This document shows positions 20,534 to 31,879 of a stretch of 64,000 nucleotides of DNA, one piece after another. Where the stretch lies: the NCBI GenBank assembly GCA_021234155.1, contig JAJEKV010000021.1:14633760-14697759 (forward strand), read 5' to 3'. Position numbers and translations under genes: made by a program. How positions within the stretch are numbered: position 1 is the stretch's first letter; each line of letters begins with the position of its first letter. The stretch comes from Isoetes taiwanensis. Lineage: Eukaryota > Streptophyta > Lycopodiopsida > Isoetales > Isoetaceae. The notes below the pieces were generated by a model that saw only the letters and a program-made list of their open reading frames with translations, did not search any database and had not been told where the DNA came from.

Positions 20534-20860
20534 CGCATGATAGTTTTGCTAAAGCCTTGGTGCTACTCTGTTAGAGTTAGTTGTATGCTAGATGCTTGTC
20601 ATGGCTGTTTGGTCTTATGTAGGTAGCTTGGGGCAACTGGGATGTTATATTCTACATGCATGTCTCACGTCTACTTAAGCTTATTCTAGTCTTGTTGTAT
20701 GCGCATTTCGTGCACGCACAATCTATGCGCCATCTTGCCTTGGCCCTTCATCGTAAATCTATGCTTGTTGGTTACAATATTCATGCTGCTTAGGGTGCTG
20801 CCTTATAAGGCTTGGGTGATAAAGGCTGTTTTGGGATTAGTTTAATAATTTTCATAACGA

Positions 20861-21050
20861 TCCCTTCAAAGAGGAATCAACTGCTAGAGTTATTGTCAAT
20901 TTTGATCTCAAAAAAATCAATTCAAAAATTTACATTCATATGTTCAAAGTGGACTTTAGTGTTCTGTTGCACGTTTCAAAAACAGGTGTAGGATATCAAA
21001 TTACATAACTCATTTTATACAGGATGTCTTGGAAGGCAATAATTAGCTTG
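20861..21050. repeat. duplicated segment, copy 2
   Basis: Partner of 20346-20533. The leader just before it, TTTGGGATTAGTTTAATAAT followed by TTTCATAACG, recurs at 25419-25449, which ties this repeat to the later Helentron-related stretch. Confidence 0.9.
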
Positions 21051-21372
21051 GGCACATAATGACCTGTAACAACCCGCGAGACATTAATTACATGCTTGGA
21101 AAACAAAGTGCAATAATTTCTGTCACTTTATATGTAACACAGTATGCAGGCCTAAGAATTTATACCATTTTATTTGTATAATCTGATGTAACTTTCTGGA
21201 TATGATCAGTGCATCTATTGAATCCCAGACTACTCCCTCATTCTTCAGTACTTAAACATCTTGCCTTTCCCAGGTTACTCCCTCATTCTTCAAGATTTAA
21301 GTTCACATTCCTGTCGTTTTTTTTGGTAAGTGATGTATTTGTTTTGTTCCATTTTTGCAGCTTTCACAAAGT

Positions 21373-21826
21373 ACATATGTCACATTGCAAACTAGACAAT
21401 AAGAGTAATTTGGAGAATTACCAATTTGACGAAACTTTCATTGGTAAGCCTTGCGCAATTATACATTGTCTTACTTTATTTAGTTTAAAGAAATATAGCT
21501 CAACCGTTCAAATTGTAATGTGTGCTTTGTCCAGAGGTGTTGCTATATTGAGATAATGGCTTGGACATTGAATGAACAAGAAACATTAATACAATTTTGG
21601 AATAGAAATAGAGTTGGATCAAACGTGCAAAGCATTTCGTAGATTCACATCCAAATTATGAATATTCTATTAGAGCAATCTTGGCTAAAGTTTCTAGACT
21701 TGAAGAAAATGGCTTACTTGATAACACTCGACATTGTTCAACATTGTGGCGTTCCAATAATTTATACGGTATAATGTATAAATATACTATTACGCCAACG
21801 CAAAGAAAGATATGCCATCATGGGGT
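21373..21826 (+). pseudogene. unidentified interrupted ORF with probable intron
   Basis: A small exon (HCKLDNKSNLENYQFDETFI) ends at a good donor, ATTG|GTAAGC at 21444. Downstream, from 21557, MAWTLNEQETLIQFWNRNR runs until a stop near 21637, and the sequence continues in another frame as SHPNYEYSIRAILAKVSRLE and NTRHCSTLWRSNNLY. The start resembles Myb/SANT-like DNA-binding repeats of transposon accessory proteins, but the match is weak. The reading frame is lost at about 21830 where a repeat-like block begins. Confidence 0.3.
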
Positions 21827-23290
21827 ATTTTAACCTAGGGATTGACCTAAAGGGATTAATTTAGCTATGCTAAATTAATAAAGGGGTCACTAAAGGTTAA
21901 TTACCTATAATTAAGGAAGCATTATCTAATTAACTCAATTAAGTTAATTAAGTTAGGATAATTGATTAATTAGGAGGGTGCCACCTGGCCAAATTCGATT
22001 GGCCAGTAGGAGAATGCTAACTTGGGGCATCAAATTGGATTCCTATCCCATTTGGATCCCCAAATCGAACCAAGAGGAGGAGCTGCTGAGCGCCCAAGTT
22101 GCCTGAAGATGGAGATGCCACATGATAATGGATCTAGCGTAAATTGGGTTAGTGGATAGACTAGCTTGATATCGTAGGGCTAGCGCCTCGGTCGGGTCTT
22201 CTCAAAGTTGTCTTTGTATAGGATTAACCCTTCTTTGATCCTTAGAATTATATTTCAATTATGGATTATGCTTTGTTATGTATGGATGGATGAATCTATG
22301 GTAGTATCTCTGTTAGCCTTCCGTAAAGCAGGGATTAAAGGGGGGTAGTGACCTCTGTGACCTATGTTGCTAGTATGCTCCTAGTAGTTTCCTTAGCTCC
22401 CAATTCTTGTGGCCTGTGCACAAGAGACCACCGAGCCGTGGATGCTATGGAATTGCTCAGCACCAGAGAAGGGACGCAGTGGTGAAGTGGGGGTGGGGTC
22501 TTGCACGAACATAAAAGGCTCCTGAGACTCCTACAATGGGCTAGGCCTGATAGCCGGTCATGTAGAGGGCCGGGTATGGGTCTGACACTCCCTGGGTGCG
22601 GAGATGTGACCCGTATGGGGCATCCTGTACTTTGATGATAAAGTTAGGGGAGTAGGTCGGGTACGGATGCGGGGGTCGCTGATGCGGCACGTATTCTCTA
22701 GCTCACCCATGGAACCGCTGTGATCCTGGAAGGGGACACTTCCCCGACCTGCCTCATCGGACCAGGGAGATGTAACCTGGAGTAGGTACCTTGAGTCCGC
22801 GTATCCGGAAGGCTATAGTGATGCCATAGCATGATTCGACTCATCTGCAAAGTGTGTACAGGAGGGGCGGATGGAGTGGACAACTCTAGCCGATGTTCTA
22901 TACCAGCCAACGCCATGCCAAGATTCTGTCTGCGGATCTTCTGAGACCTAGCCGTCAGTCGATCCCCATTGGAGTCTGAGCCGGGGTAGAACCTTGGGTT
23001 TGGGGTGTTTTCTATAGTATTAAATGTATCTTCTCTGTGATCATCAGTGGATGGATGTGCCACCCTTCGTGGTGGTTATTTATTATATGATTATGTTGTA
23101 TGCTAACTTGTATTCACGCTTCCGCGACATAGGAGTCCCATTGAAGGCGCGGGCCGAATGACACCTCCGTGTCCTTCACCCGGGCATCTTTTCATAGATG
23201 GTCCGATTTAGATGGAGGGCCCTGCTCATGGCGAATTGGTTGCCGTGGGAGGGGAAAGTCCCCGTATGTATACGTTCGGAGCGCCGTATA
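21827..23290. repeat. repeat-like insertion, possibly a solo LTR
   Basis: Between TGCCATCA|TGGGG near 21822 and GTTCAGGGAGCATCA near 23297 lies about 1.46 kb of GC-richer, non-coding sequence, different in style from the AT-rich Helentron-related DNA on both sides. It includes TTAATTAAGTTAA-rich and then G-rich parts. The possible five-base duplication CATCA flanks it, but the ends do not form a clean TG...CA pair, so the class is uncertain. It contains the block 22366-22724, which recurs in the intron of the RPA-like gene. Confidence 0.35.
22366..22724. repeat. 359-bp repeat, near-identical copy at 38922-39279
   Basis: The block from GTTGCTAGTATGCTCCTAG to CCCATGGAACCGCTG is almost identical to 38922-39279 in the same orientation (only a handful of differences across about 358 bases). 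Beyond these limits the sequences diverge at once on both sides. No coding capacity is seen. Confidence 0.95.
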
Positions 23291-23299
23291 TGTTCAGGG

Positions 23300-23880
23300 A
23301 GCATCACAAACATCCTCTTGTAGCATCACCAAATGGTATTCATGACGTGAATGTTGATATGAATGTTCACCAATGTGCTGAACAACATGTTGTGGATGGA
23401 AATACACATAACAGGTATGCAATATTTAATACTCTTGCAGCTTTCAAGACCATGTAAACTTCATGGATGCTATACATGATTTCACGCACTTTGCAATGTT
23501 TAATACTTTTGCAGCTTGCAAGACCATGTAAACTTCATGGATGCTACTCATGATCAAAATGTTTGTCCAAGATCCATCAATAATATTGAGCTCAATATGA
23601 GTACAGAAGATGATATTGCATCAAGTTCTTGGAAGAGGAGAGCACGTTCAAAACATTCTTCACAATGTCATATTCAACCGCCTTGACTTCGATCAATCAC
23701 ATCCATCAACGCGTTGTCAAGTACACGCATAACATTTATGAATTTGCAAGTAATACTAGCACTATTGAAGTCCATTCTATACATAACACTAATGATGGTA
23801 ACCATCTCGATCTTTGCCTAAGGGTTACCTATCTCATCTTCTTAGCCAAATATGCAAAAGTAGAAGTATAACGCTAGTTT
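23300..23880 (+). mobile_element. Helentron N-terminal fragment
   Basis: The plus strand reads NVDMNVHQCAEQHVVDGNTH then NRYAIFNT (23356-23437), and after a tandem copy of the GCAGCTTxCAAGACCATGTAA segment, MDATHDQNVC, NNIELNMSTEDDIASSSWKR and RSKHSSQCHIQ (23537-23680). This is clearly homologous, at roughly two-thirds identity, to the start of the minus-strand Helentron (50908-50770), whose counterparts are MDAISHQNVC and NNIELNVTKEDSIASTSWKK. It stops at an in-frame TGA and decays. It may be the 5' part of the element whose 3' part is at 18402-19718, but their order is reversed, so they are separate or rearranged copies. Confidence 0.65.
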
Positions 23881-24661
23881 TGTAAGACTTGGGTGATAAA
23901 GGTTGTCTTGTGATTAGATTTTGGAAATTGTTTTCAATGGCTATGCGGTTGGTCGTTTGGAAATGCCTCGTGGCAACACATACCTAGACCATCTAAGCAT
24001 CGTGAACAATACAACTTTATTATTTTTGGTAGAAATCATAGGTTGTATGTCTACCTCATCGTTCACATTTGTCCAACCTTGGCCACATGTCATGAATATA
24101 TTCTTTGTTGAAGGCCCAAACTATTATTTCGCTTTTTTTTGTCATTATCCAAATGTCTAGAGTCTACAATTAGCGCCTTATTCTACTATACATTGTATAA
24201 CGTTGAGATGGAATCTCTAATGGAGTTTCGCTTCAGCCTATATTGTACATACCTATTCCAAGAATTGTCACGCTAGAATTATGTTATAGAAGTACAATTA
24301 ATGCTCACAATGCATATACACAACGATCTTGCTTGATTTGCTGGCACCAAGATGTACTAACACATTGGACTAATTTTAAGTTCTACATTCCAATCCCATT
24401 CTTTAAATGAAGCAACAAATTCAAACGAAAAGCAACCTGCTTTAAATCTCACATATGCCCTTCTAAAATAATGTGCACTACATCCAATTTGACTTTGCGT
24501 CTCAATGGCAATCAATAGATGAACTAATCTTCCAATGTATACTAATATAATTGTTTAGAAGCAAGAAGGTCGTGAGCAGCTGCTACAATGCCATGTGCAT
24601 TTTTATGCATCTCTAATGCAGGAGGGATGTAAACAATATATTATCAAAATAACTTACCTTT

Positions 24662-24822
24662 GTAAACTAAAAAAAGGCAATCGCAAACATAGTCAATGAA
24701 TCTAACACTAAAAAGTTATATTTACTGACCACACTAAATAAAACGGATTGGAACCACCCATAACCAATCAACCTAATTATAACAATCAATATATTTTAAT
24801 ATACAATACAAAAATAAATTCA
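24662..24822. repeat. duplicated segment, partner at 25607-25770
   Basis: The segment beginning GTAAACTAAAAAAAGGCAAT and containing ACTAAATAAAACGGATYGGA and ACCACCCATAACCAATSAAC is repeated 945 bases later in the same orientation. The unit may belong to the subterminal parts of a non-autonomous Helentron. Confidence 0.85.
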
Positions 24823-24896
24823 AGACAATCTCTTTAATATATACTACACTAAGCATTGCAAATGATAGTGCTAAGCATTTCGAAGTATTTAGAATC

Positions 24897-25241
24897 ATGG
24901 CTAATCCAAATAGCTGCAAAAAACCCTCATGCAAGTATGGACAACAGATCCTCATATGTATCCAAGCTTTCCTGTATCAAAAGATTAAAGGTCTTTTATC
25001 TTCACCCCACCCTACAAGTAGCTACACAATTGTTCACGAGATATTCGAAACAATTGTTTATACAAATGAGTTGAGAGAGTATCTCACAAACGGTGACATT
25101 TTGTTACAAATTATGCCAGTGGATGCTTTTCAATTGCAGGTAGATGTTGCGAAAGCCAATTTGCAAGCTTGTGAGAATCACATTGATATTCTAAACAAGG
25201 AACATGATTCTATTCATTGGCAACACGAACAATTTGAGTAG
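24897..25241 (+). CDS. hypothetical 114-residue protein
   Basis: An open frame between two copies of a dispersed repeat. It starts with NPNSCKKPSCKYGQQ, has a hydrophobic middle (SYTIVHEIFETIVYTNEL, LLQIMPVDAFQLQVDV) and ends in a helix, NLQACENHIDILNKEHDS. No domain is recognised. It could be the last exon of a transposon gene, since it lies among Helentron-derived segments and uses the same AT-rich codons. Confidence 0.3.
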   Translation: MANPNSCKKPSCKYGQQILICIQAFLYQKIKGLLSSPHPTSSYTIVHEIFETIVYTNELREYLTNGDILLQIMPVDAFQLQVDVAKANLQACENHIDILNKEHDSIHWQHEQFE

Positions 25242-25606
25242 CCACGCAAGATTCCCTTTGTATGAACATTTGATATTAGTAAAGCACTCAACGTGTTCAA
25301 GTATCTTGAACCCTCGCCCTTTCTTTCACAAGTAGAAGTCGTTTATTTCACAAGTACAAGTTGTAGTTGCAAAACAAATGTCTTTTTATTTAATATGATT
25401 TATACATGTTGCTATATTGCTTTGGGATTAGTTTAATAATTTTCATAACGAAGATGATACTAACACATTGGCTGCTCTCTCTTTGTTTCGATCACATACG
25501 CCAAATGGTCTCCCTAACTTTAAATGCAATAAAAGCATGCATGCTTGTGTTTTACAACCACCTTTACGGTGCACCATAATATACTAACATATTCATATAA
25601 TTGCAT

Positions 25607-25770
25607 GTAAACTAAAAAAAGGCAATTGCAAACATACCCAACAAACCTCAAGATAATAATGTTATATTTACAGCCGTACTAAATAAAACGGATCGGAACC
25701 ACCCATAACCAATGAACCTTAATGATAACAATCAATATATTTGAATACACAACACAAAAATAAACTCAAC
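25607..25770. repeat. duplicated segment, partner of 24662-24822
   Basis: Same order and orientation as the first copy, with scattered substitutions. Differences are spread evenly, so the duplication is older than the one at 20.3-21.0 kb. Confidence 0.85.
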
Positions 25771-26218
25771 TATATTAGGACAATTCAATTATAACAATCA
25801 TATATTTGCATCTATAGTACATATTACCGAGATTGTCCAAGTTCAATTACATTCTAGAATGTAATTCATGGATTTAAAACAAAAACTATTTACAAACAAT
25901 AAACTTCACAACTACTTTGCTATTGCTAACAAGTGAAGCAATCAATTCACATAAACGTAGCATCATATACACTCCCTTAAAGCTTGATTTTTAGTAACAA
26001 CACAACAATAGAAAAATGCTAAAAAATGACACTAAATATAAGCATAGCTCCTTTTGGAACAAAAGCAAAAAGGAATTTTGTATATTGTATTTCGACTACA
26101 AACATTTTACATGTATATTTTACACACAGCGACAATTGTAAATATCGCTCCACCAATAAAACAAAACCACCATATATCGTTGTTAATAAAACACGTGTTG
26201 CCATCTAGCAACACACTC

Positions 26219-26277
26219 CAATCCTGTTGTCATCTACCAAAACACCTCAATCCTGTTGTCATCTGCCAAAACGCCTC
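26219..26277. repeat. short tandem repeat, 29 bp x 2
   Basis: AATCCTGTTGTCATCTRCCA followed by AAACRCCTC occurs twice in tandem, preceded by a worn third copy. Confidence 0.75.
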
Positions 26278-27091
26278 CATCTTGTACAAACATGACACTT
26301 GACACTGAAACATATCTACGTGCCTACAAAAAAAGACCACATTCTTCTTGCATATATTCAACAAACCACAGCTTACCACATATACACGCAACTGAATTTC
26401 CACTTCCCCATCCAAATGTACTAAACACAAACAATTCCAGTGCACCTAAAAAAAAGAAAAAAGAAATTGCAATCACAACAAACACCCATACAAACATACT
26501 AAACACTAACATTTATATTCCTATGAGGATTGATTATACACCTTTTAAAAAGGAATGGCAACTATAAAAAACAACCCAATTATAACAAACATAGATTGGA
26601 TAAACACTAAAAAAAAAAAATAGCAACAACCATATATTAAAACAACCATATAATTATAATTGGAATGAAACATACACCACAAAAACAAAATAGAACAAGA
26701 TAAAAATAACTACACTCATAAACCACCTCAATCTCATCAAAAGAACGTAATTAGAACAAGCATAAAATTAGATACACACTACAATAAAAAGATAACAAAC
26801 CCTCACATCCTCACAATTACATCACACTCATCATCAAGCCTCTTCATTCACATTCTTCCAACATCCACACTCAAATGGCATCCATTACAGCCAACGCTGA
26901 AGATAACATTGCACCCAACTCCAGTTTGCCAACACACAAGAAGCAACGTACTCTCCAGCTATGGAGAACCTTGTCCAACAAGCCAAACAATGAGATACAC
27001 GCCCTAGTGCTTTGTACTTATGGAAATATCTTTCGAGATGCAGAAGCAAAATTTGTAGCTCTTTCTGCCGACATTATAGATGAAGAAGGAA

Positions 27092-27681
27092 TGTTAGTCC
27101 TGTGCCTCCTGGTTCAGGACTATTCATGCATACGACGGACCAGGTCAAGCTCAAGGATCCACAGACAGTGCACGGTCGGCCCGCCCAAAGCCCGGCAGAA
27201 GACCAAGCAGACCACTTTGATCAAAGCTGCGTCGAGTCAACAAGAGGCCGCTCGGACAAGTGGCGGGCCGCCACACCGCCCGCGTCAGCATCAGCGTGAT
27301 TCTAGGCACTTCAAGAGGCACCGCCAACATTCCTGCAAATCAGGCCTCCTTCCGTGAGTGCGGCAGATCGGTCGAGTGTCTATATTGGGCCAAAGGCCAT
27401 TGTACTATATATATGAGTAGAGCTAGCACAAGAGTTTTTTGAGATGAGTTTTGAGTCTTGTCTCTCTTAGTCTTCTCTCGATTGCGAGAGCTCATGTATG
27501 TTCATCATTGATATCAAGGAAGCTATCATTTTCCTCTCATTATTCTCTTTTGTCCTGTTCTCTTCCTCTTGTTCTTTTCTTGCAAATCCCGCGTGACATA
27601 GTCCCCCGGTTCTCTGTCGGGATCCAAGGGTCCTCCACAGAGGGTCATCTTGCGGGGAGTTTCGAACCCAGACCCCAAACA
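27092..27681 (+). repeat. 5' LTR, 590 bp
   Basis: It starts TGTTAGTCCTGTGCCTC and ends GACCCCAAACA. A TATATATAT box lies at 27406-27414. The first 280 bases differ from the 3' LTR by many substitutions and indels, while about 230 bases after the TATA box are practically identical to it. Confidence 0.95.
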
Positions 27682-27706
27682 CCGCTCGCCATTTGCCGGT
27701 GCGATT
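27682..27706 (+). promoter_or_regulatory. probable worn primer-binding site
   Basis: Directly after the LTR comes CCGCTCGCCATTTGCCGGTG. It resembles, with mismatches, the TGGCGCCGTTGCCGG word that serves as a tRNA-Asp primer site in Tat/Athila-type elements. The resemblance is partial, so the tRNA is not certain. Confidence 0.35.
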
Positions 27707-27815
27707 GATTTTCCTTTCTTACATGCCGCCATATGCGTCCGAAACTTCACGCCAGAAGAACTTCTTTCCCAGACGGCGTCTCGCTTGAAGCGCCATCATC
27801 GAAGGGAAGCTGTTC

Positions 27816-29690
27816 GCGACATGTATGACTCTGCTTATGACATTGAGGGAGGCCACATTCGGTCTAGGGCTCAGTCGGCGCCACCCACCCCTCGTGTCAT
27901 GTCTCGTCCAAATTCTCCGCCTCAAGCGTGCAAACATTGCTCACAGCCTCAGTCTCCTCATCACTATCCGGAGCCCTATCCGGCTCCAACTGCTCAACCT
28001 TACTTTCATACCCAAGAACATGCCTTCATCCATCCCTCTTCTGGCCATACGCCTCTGCCTTCACAACCATCATCTCCTACGGGTGGACAGGGATATCCAC
28101 ATGTCTCTTTTGCTCCTCCCCAGGAATTTCCCTTCCCTACCTTTCCCACCGCTCTTCCACGTTTACAATCTTACACGGACCTCAAACCCAATGATCAGGC
28201 ACCTCCGGTACCCCCACCTCGGCCACCCCTTCCGCCAGGGTCTTTCCAAAGACCATACCCCTCCAACTCCACCTCAATATCCTCACTATCATGTTCTGTC
28301 CAGCCCAAAGACTTTTACCTCTACCTTTCGGACCCTTGGTGACTTATCCCACCTTTGGCAACACGAAAAGGCAAACCTTTAGACCAAAGTGCTCGGGCCC
28401 ACATGGAAGAATTTGAGGCTCTGGCTGTCCTGAATGGTCATGCGCAACCTCAACTGAAATTCCACATCTTTTCCACCACATTGCGTGGCTCCCCTCATCA
28501 ATGGCTCATGTCCATAAAAGCCACTGGAAACAAGATTGGTCCGAAATGAAAACTGCTTTTCTTTCTCACTATGGGACCACGGATGATGATCAACTTCATC
28601 TCAAGCAACTCAATGACCTTCAACAAGAGCCCCTTGAGTCTCTGCGGGATTTTTGCAGACCGTCTTCATATTACCTTTCAAAGAAACTCAAGGAGTACCC
28701 CACACGAGCGGATCTTGGTGCGGGTTTCTCCAAGGACTTCCTCCGGCCTATCGGACTCATGGTGAATACACTGCTACGAAGACTTTGGAGCAGGCTATCG
28801 ATCTTGTCAATCACTCAGTCAATGTTTCCTCCCGTGGCGTGGCTCTTCAGGAGCTCCCTTTCATTCCACCCGTCATGGTTCCTCAGACTGATGTTCAACC
28901 TCCACATGCCAATCCTGGCGGTAGCGGTGGGATTCACGGTGCCATATCGCAAATATCAAGGCCACTTGGCAAATGAGTGCAACTCCACCAATGGCCCGCC
29001 TCATTGTAAAAGATGCAACATGTGCAATCATGCTACGGAAGAGTGCACTTCGCACTCATCCTACACCTTTCCGCAACAAGATGGTTTATCAAGTGCAAAC
29101 CACACCTCAAAGCACCAATCGCAATATCCAGACCACCACCGCAGAGGCAACCCAATCAACTCTATCGCCAGCGGGGAGCAACAACGGGGACCCAACACCG
29201 TCCTCCTTTTGATCCTTCGAAGCTTCGGTGTTATCACTGTCAAGAATGGGGTCATACCACCCACGGCGTGTCCTCAACTTCCACAAGTTTGGTGCGGCTT
29301 CACGGCACAAATCAGACCACATCGGTCCGCCTCACGGCTTACCAACTTTGGATTGCCAATGGCAAACAAGGCCAGCGTCCGGTTCTTGGAAGCCCCTCGT
29401 GCACCTCGGCAATCACGCTATCAACCAGCTCCGCAAATCAACCTCGGATGGATCAACAAGCACGGGGAAGAAATTTTTCGGGCACTCAATCCCCGGTTCG
29501 ACCATCAAATTGGGTTGGTTTGGTTTCACGCCCGAACCCGGACGTCGTCCCTTAACCATTATTTCTCATGGCGCGCAACCCGCCTTTGCCGTCGATACCA
29601 TTCCTCATGATGAAGAAAAAAGGTTCACTTTGCACGATTTGGAGAAACTCATGCCGAATGTCATGCCTAAAGTTCGCCAAAGCATTTGAA
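27816..29690 (+). pseudogene. Ty3 Gag, frameshifted
   Basis: A Pro/Ser/His-rich leader (27650-28342; PPTPRVMSRPNSPPQ and PVPPPRPPLPPG) precedes the Gag core: HMEEFEALAVLNGHAQPQLK and LRGSPHQWLMS at 28400-28515, then MKTAFLSHYGTTDDDQLHLK, QLNDLQQEPLESLRDF in a shifted frame (28546-28660). This matches the retrotransposon Gag domain (LREF..., W..., F...R...L....Q...ES...). The nucleic-acid-binding end has LRCYHCQEWGHTTHG at 29223-29267, a CCHC knuckle whose last Cys is lost to a one-base shift. At least three frame changes make Gag non-functional. Confidence 0.75.
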
Positions 29691-29847
29691 CCTCATGCAA
29701 AGCTCTTTGAAGGCCGCCCGTTGGCTAATGTTCATGCCACTACTCGAGCTCAACAAAGGCGGGGAAGCACCTTCCACGTCTCAACCTCCACGCTCTCGGA
29801 CCTATCCAAATATAGGCTGCCGAGGTTGACCTACTCAAAGAAGTTCT

Positions 29848-31035
29848 TTGCTTCATTACCACGCACCCCAAAGACTTTGTGGATCCAATGCGGATCCTTT
29901 TTCTCATGTGCCTCTGGAACTCCAAGAGGAGCTAGCAAAAATCAAAATACCTTTAAGTTTGGCCCACGATTTTGAAACTTCGTCTCCGCTCTCAAGGACC
30001 GGTTACCACTCATTTGTTTTGGTTGGGGCTGTTGCTACCTCTACACCCACGGTACATGCCACGGTGGGTAATCAGCAAGTCAACCATGTTCAAATTGACG
30101 GAGGTAGTGCAGTCAATCTCATCACGGACAAACTCCGCAAACAAATGGGCATCAGACAACTCTATCGTGCCCCATATGACATCAAATTGGCCAATGGCCA
30201 TATCACGAGACCTCAAGGCGTCACGCCTCTTCTTCACATCAACATTGGTGATCTCAGATTCCCCTTGGAATTTGGTGTTTGGAAGGCTGGAGAAGATCCA
30301 GGTGATTATGAAATGTTGGTCGGCAGACCTTTTCTCCGCCAGGCCAAGAGTATCCATTACTGGGCCACGGATCAGTTAGTCATCACCGATGGTCACCTCA
30401 ATGCCACCATGGACTTGGAAACAGGCAAAATCATTTCCGTCGACAATGCTGAACCCTCTCTCTCCGACACTGATTCTGAGGACGCCCAGAATATCTATCA
30501 AGTTCAGGCTCCACCTGCGAGTCTGCCTCTGTCATCCTACCCAGAATATGCTGATCCTTGGGGAGAAATGACTCTTGATCAGGACCAGGCTGTGGCTGCT
30601 TTGCTTGACCCTTACCTGGCTCCTTGCAATCGAATCCAACGTGTTGATCACTTTTCAGATGCTGAACCTCCTGCTGCTCCTGTCGATGTACACGCTGTCA
30701 TGAAGCAACCTCTGCTTGATGAGACTCAGCAACCTCTCTTTTTCACCACGCAGAGTGCCACGCATCCTGTTATGCTTCAACCTCCTGCTCATATTGTCCG
30801 GGACACGGAAGTTATCCCCCATATTCAGACTCCTGAAGTTGAGATTGTGGATGTAGGCAACAATCAGCCTGTCCGCATTGCTGCAAATCTTCCGACACCC
30901 TATCGAAACAGGGCCGTCACGCTTTTCAAAAAGTTCAAACACATTTTCGCCTGGAGCTACAGAGATCTTCGGGGGATCAACAAAACCTTGGGGGAACTCA
31001 CCATTCCTACCAAATCTGATGCACGCGACGATTAG
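29848..31035 (+). CDS. Ty3 aspartic protease and linker to RT
   Basis: An intact 395-codon frame. Residues 81-92 (VQIDGGSAVNLI) hold the retropepsin active site with DGGS in place of the usual DSGA/DTGS. GHITRPQGVTPLLHINIGDL and DYEMLVGRPFLRQ (residues 163-177) are the flap-to-helix segment typical of plant Ty3 proteases (usual form ...ILGRPWL). The second half (residues 200-330) is a long acidic Pro-rich linker, and TRY-like NRAVTLFKKFKHIFAWSYRD near residue 350 is the usual lead-in to RT. The frame stops at 31033-31035 just before RT, probably by mutation. The Gly after Asp deserves a check since most retropepsins have Ser or Thr there. Confidence 0.75.
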   Translation: MLHYHAPQRLCGSNADPFSHVPLELQEELAKIKIPLSLAHDFETSSPLSRTGYHSFVLVGAVATSTPTVHATVGNQQVNHVQIDGGSAVNLITDKLRKQMGIRQLYRAPYDIKLANGHITRPQGVTPLLHINIGDLRFPLEFGVWKAGEDPGDYEMLVGRPFLRQAKSIHYWATDQLVITDGHLNATMDLETGKIISVDNAEPSLSDTDSEDAQNIYQVQAPPASLPLSSYPEYADPWGEMTLDQDQAVAALLDPYLAPCNRIQRVDHFSDAEPPAAPVDVHAVMKQPLLDETQQPLFFTTQSATHPVMLQPPAHIVRDTEVIPHIQTPEVEIVDVGNNQPVRIAANLPTPYRNRAVTLFKKFKHIFAWSYRDLRGINKTLGELTIPTKSDARDD

Positions 31036-31800
31036 TATAGCAACGACGTCTACCGGCTCAACCCCAATTACCGTGATCGCGTCAAGGCGAAATTGACAAA
31101 CTCCTTCTTTGCGGTGTTTGATCTATGAGGTCAAACATTACAATGGGTGAGCCCCATCGTCATTGCACTCAAACACAATGGTAAGATCCGCGTTTGCGTG
31201 GACTACCAAAAACTCAATCAGGCCCGCGGGCGTGATCATTTTCCACTTCCCTTCACCCACCGTGGTCCGGAAGAGGTCATTTGGACATGAGATGTACTCC
31301 TTCATGGATGGTTTTTTCCGCTACAATCAGATCTCAATCAAAGAATCTGATCAACTCAAGACTACTTTCACCATCCCGGGTGGGGCACTTTTTGCCTACA
31401 AGGTGGTTCCTTTTGGCTTATCAAACTCTCCATCCACGTTTCAACGCGATCATGCTCTCAGTTTTTCATGATTTTATGAAGGAAAATCCTTCTTACAAAT
31501 TTTTCAAGATGACTTCTCTCCCTCTGAGTTCCATGGCTGACCATTTGGATAAATTGGAACTTCGTCTTTCAGAAATGTGATGAGTCCGGCATTAGTCTCA
31601 ATCCGGAGAAATGCACCTTTTGTGTCACCTCAGGTGTTCTGTTAGGACACGTTGTCAGCAACGCAGGTATCACCACCGATCCTGCCAAAATCAGTTGTGT
31701 GCTCAAAGCTCAAGCACCAGCGAATATCAAGGAGACACGCTCTTTCCTGGGTAAGGTCAATTATTACTCCACCTTCATTCCACGGACTAGCAGCCATTGC
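31036..31800 (+). pseudogene. Ty3 reverse transcriptase, broken
   Basis: Segments in several frames read WVSPIVIALKHNGKIRVCVD then YQKLN, SFMDGFFRYNQISIKESDQL, AYKVVPFGLSNSPSTFQR, FQDDFS (YxDD box as FQDD near 31505), SMADHLDKLEL, LNPEKCTFCVTSGVLLGHVV and IKETRSFLGKVNYYSTFIPR. That is the whole RT palm and thumb in order. Stops and frameshifts at about 31035, 31125, 31470, 31510 and 31580 destroy it. The DDFS form supports the Tat/Athila branch. Confidence 0.8.
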
Positions 31801-31879
31801 GGCATCCCATTCATAAACTCACAAGTGATGAAACCACACGGGCTTGGAATTCCGGTATATCGCTTTCCAACAGTTGAAG

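Noticed and set aside
22698-23063. 121-codon minus-strand ORF
   Set aside because: It lies within a dispersed non-coding repeat and has no domain.
21827-23290. Firm call of a solo LTR
   Set aside because: The ends do not give TG...CA with a matching target duplication; only a weak CATCA flank was found.
27467-27750. Minus-strand ORFs in the 5' LTR
   Set aside because: They lie inside LTR regulatory sequence and are repeated only because the LTR is.
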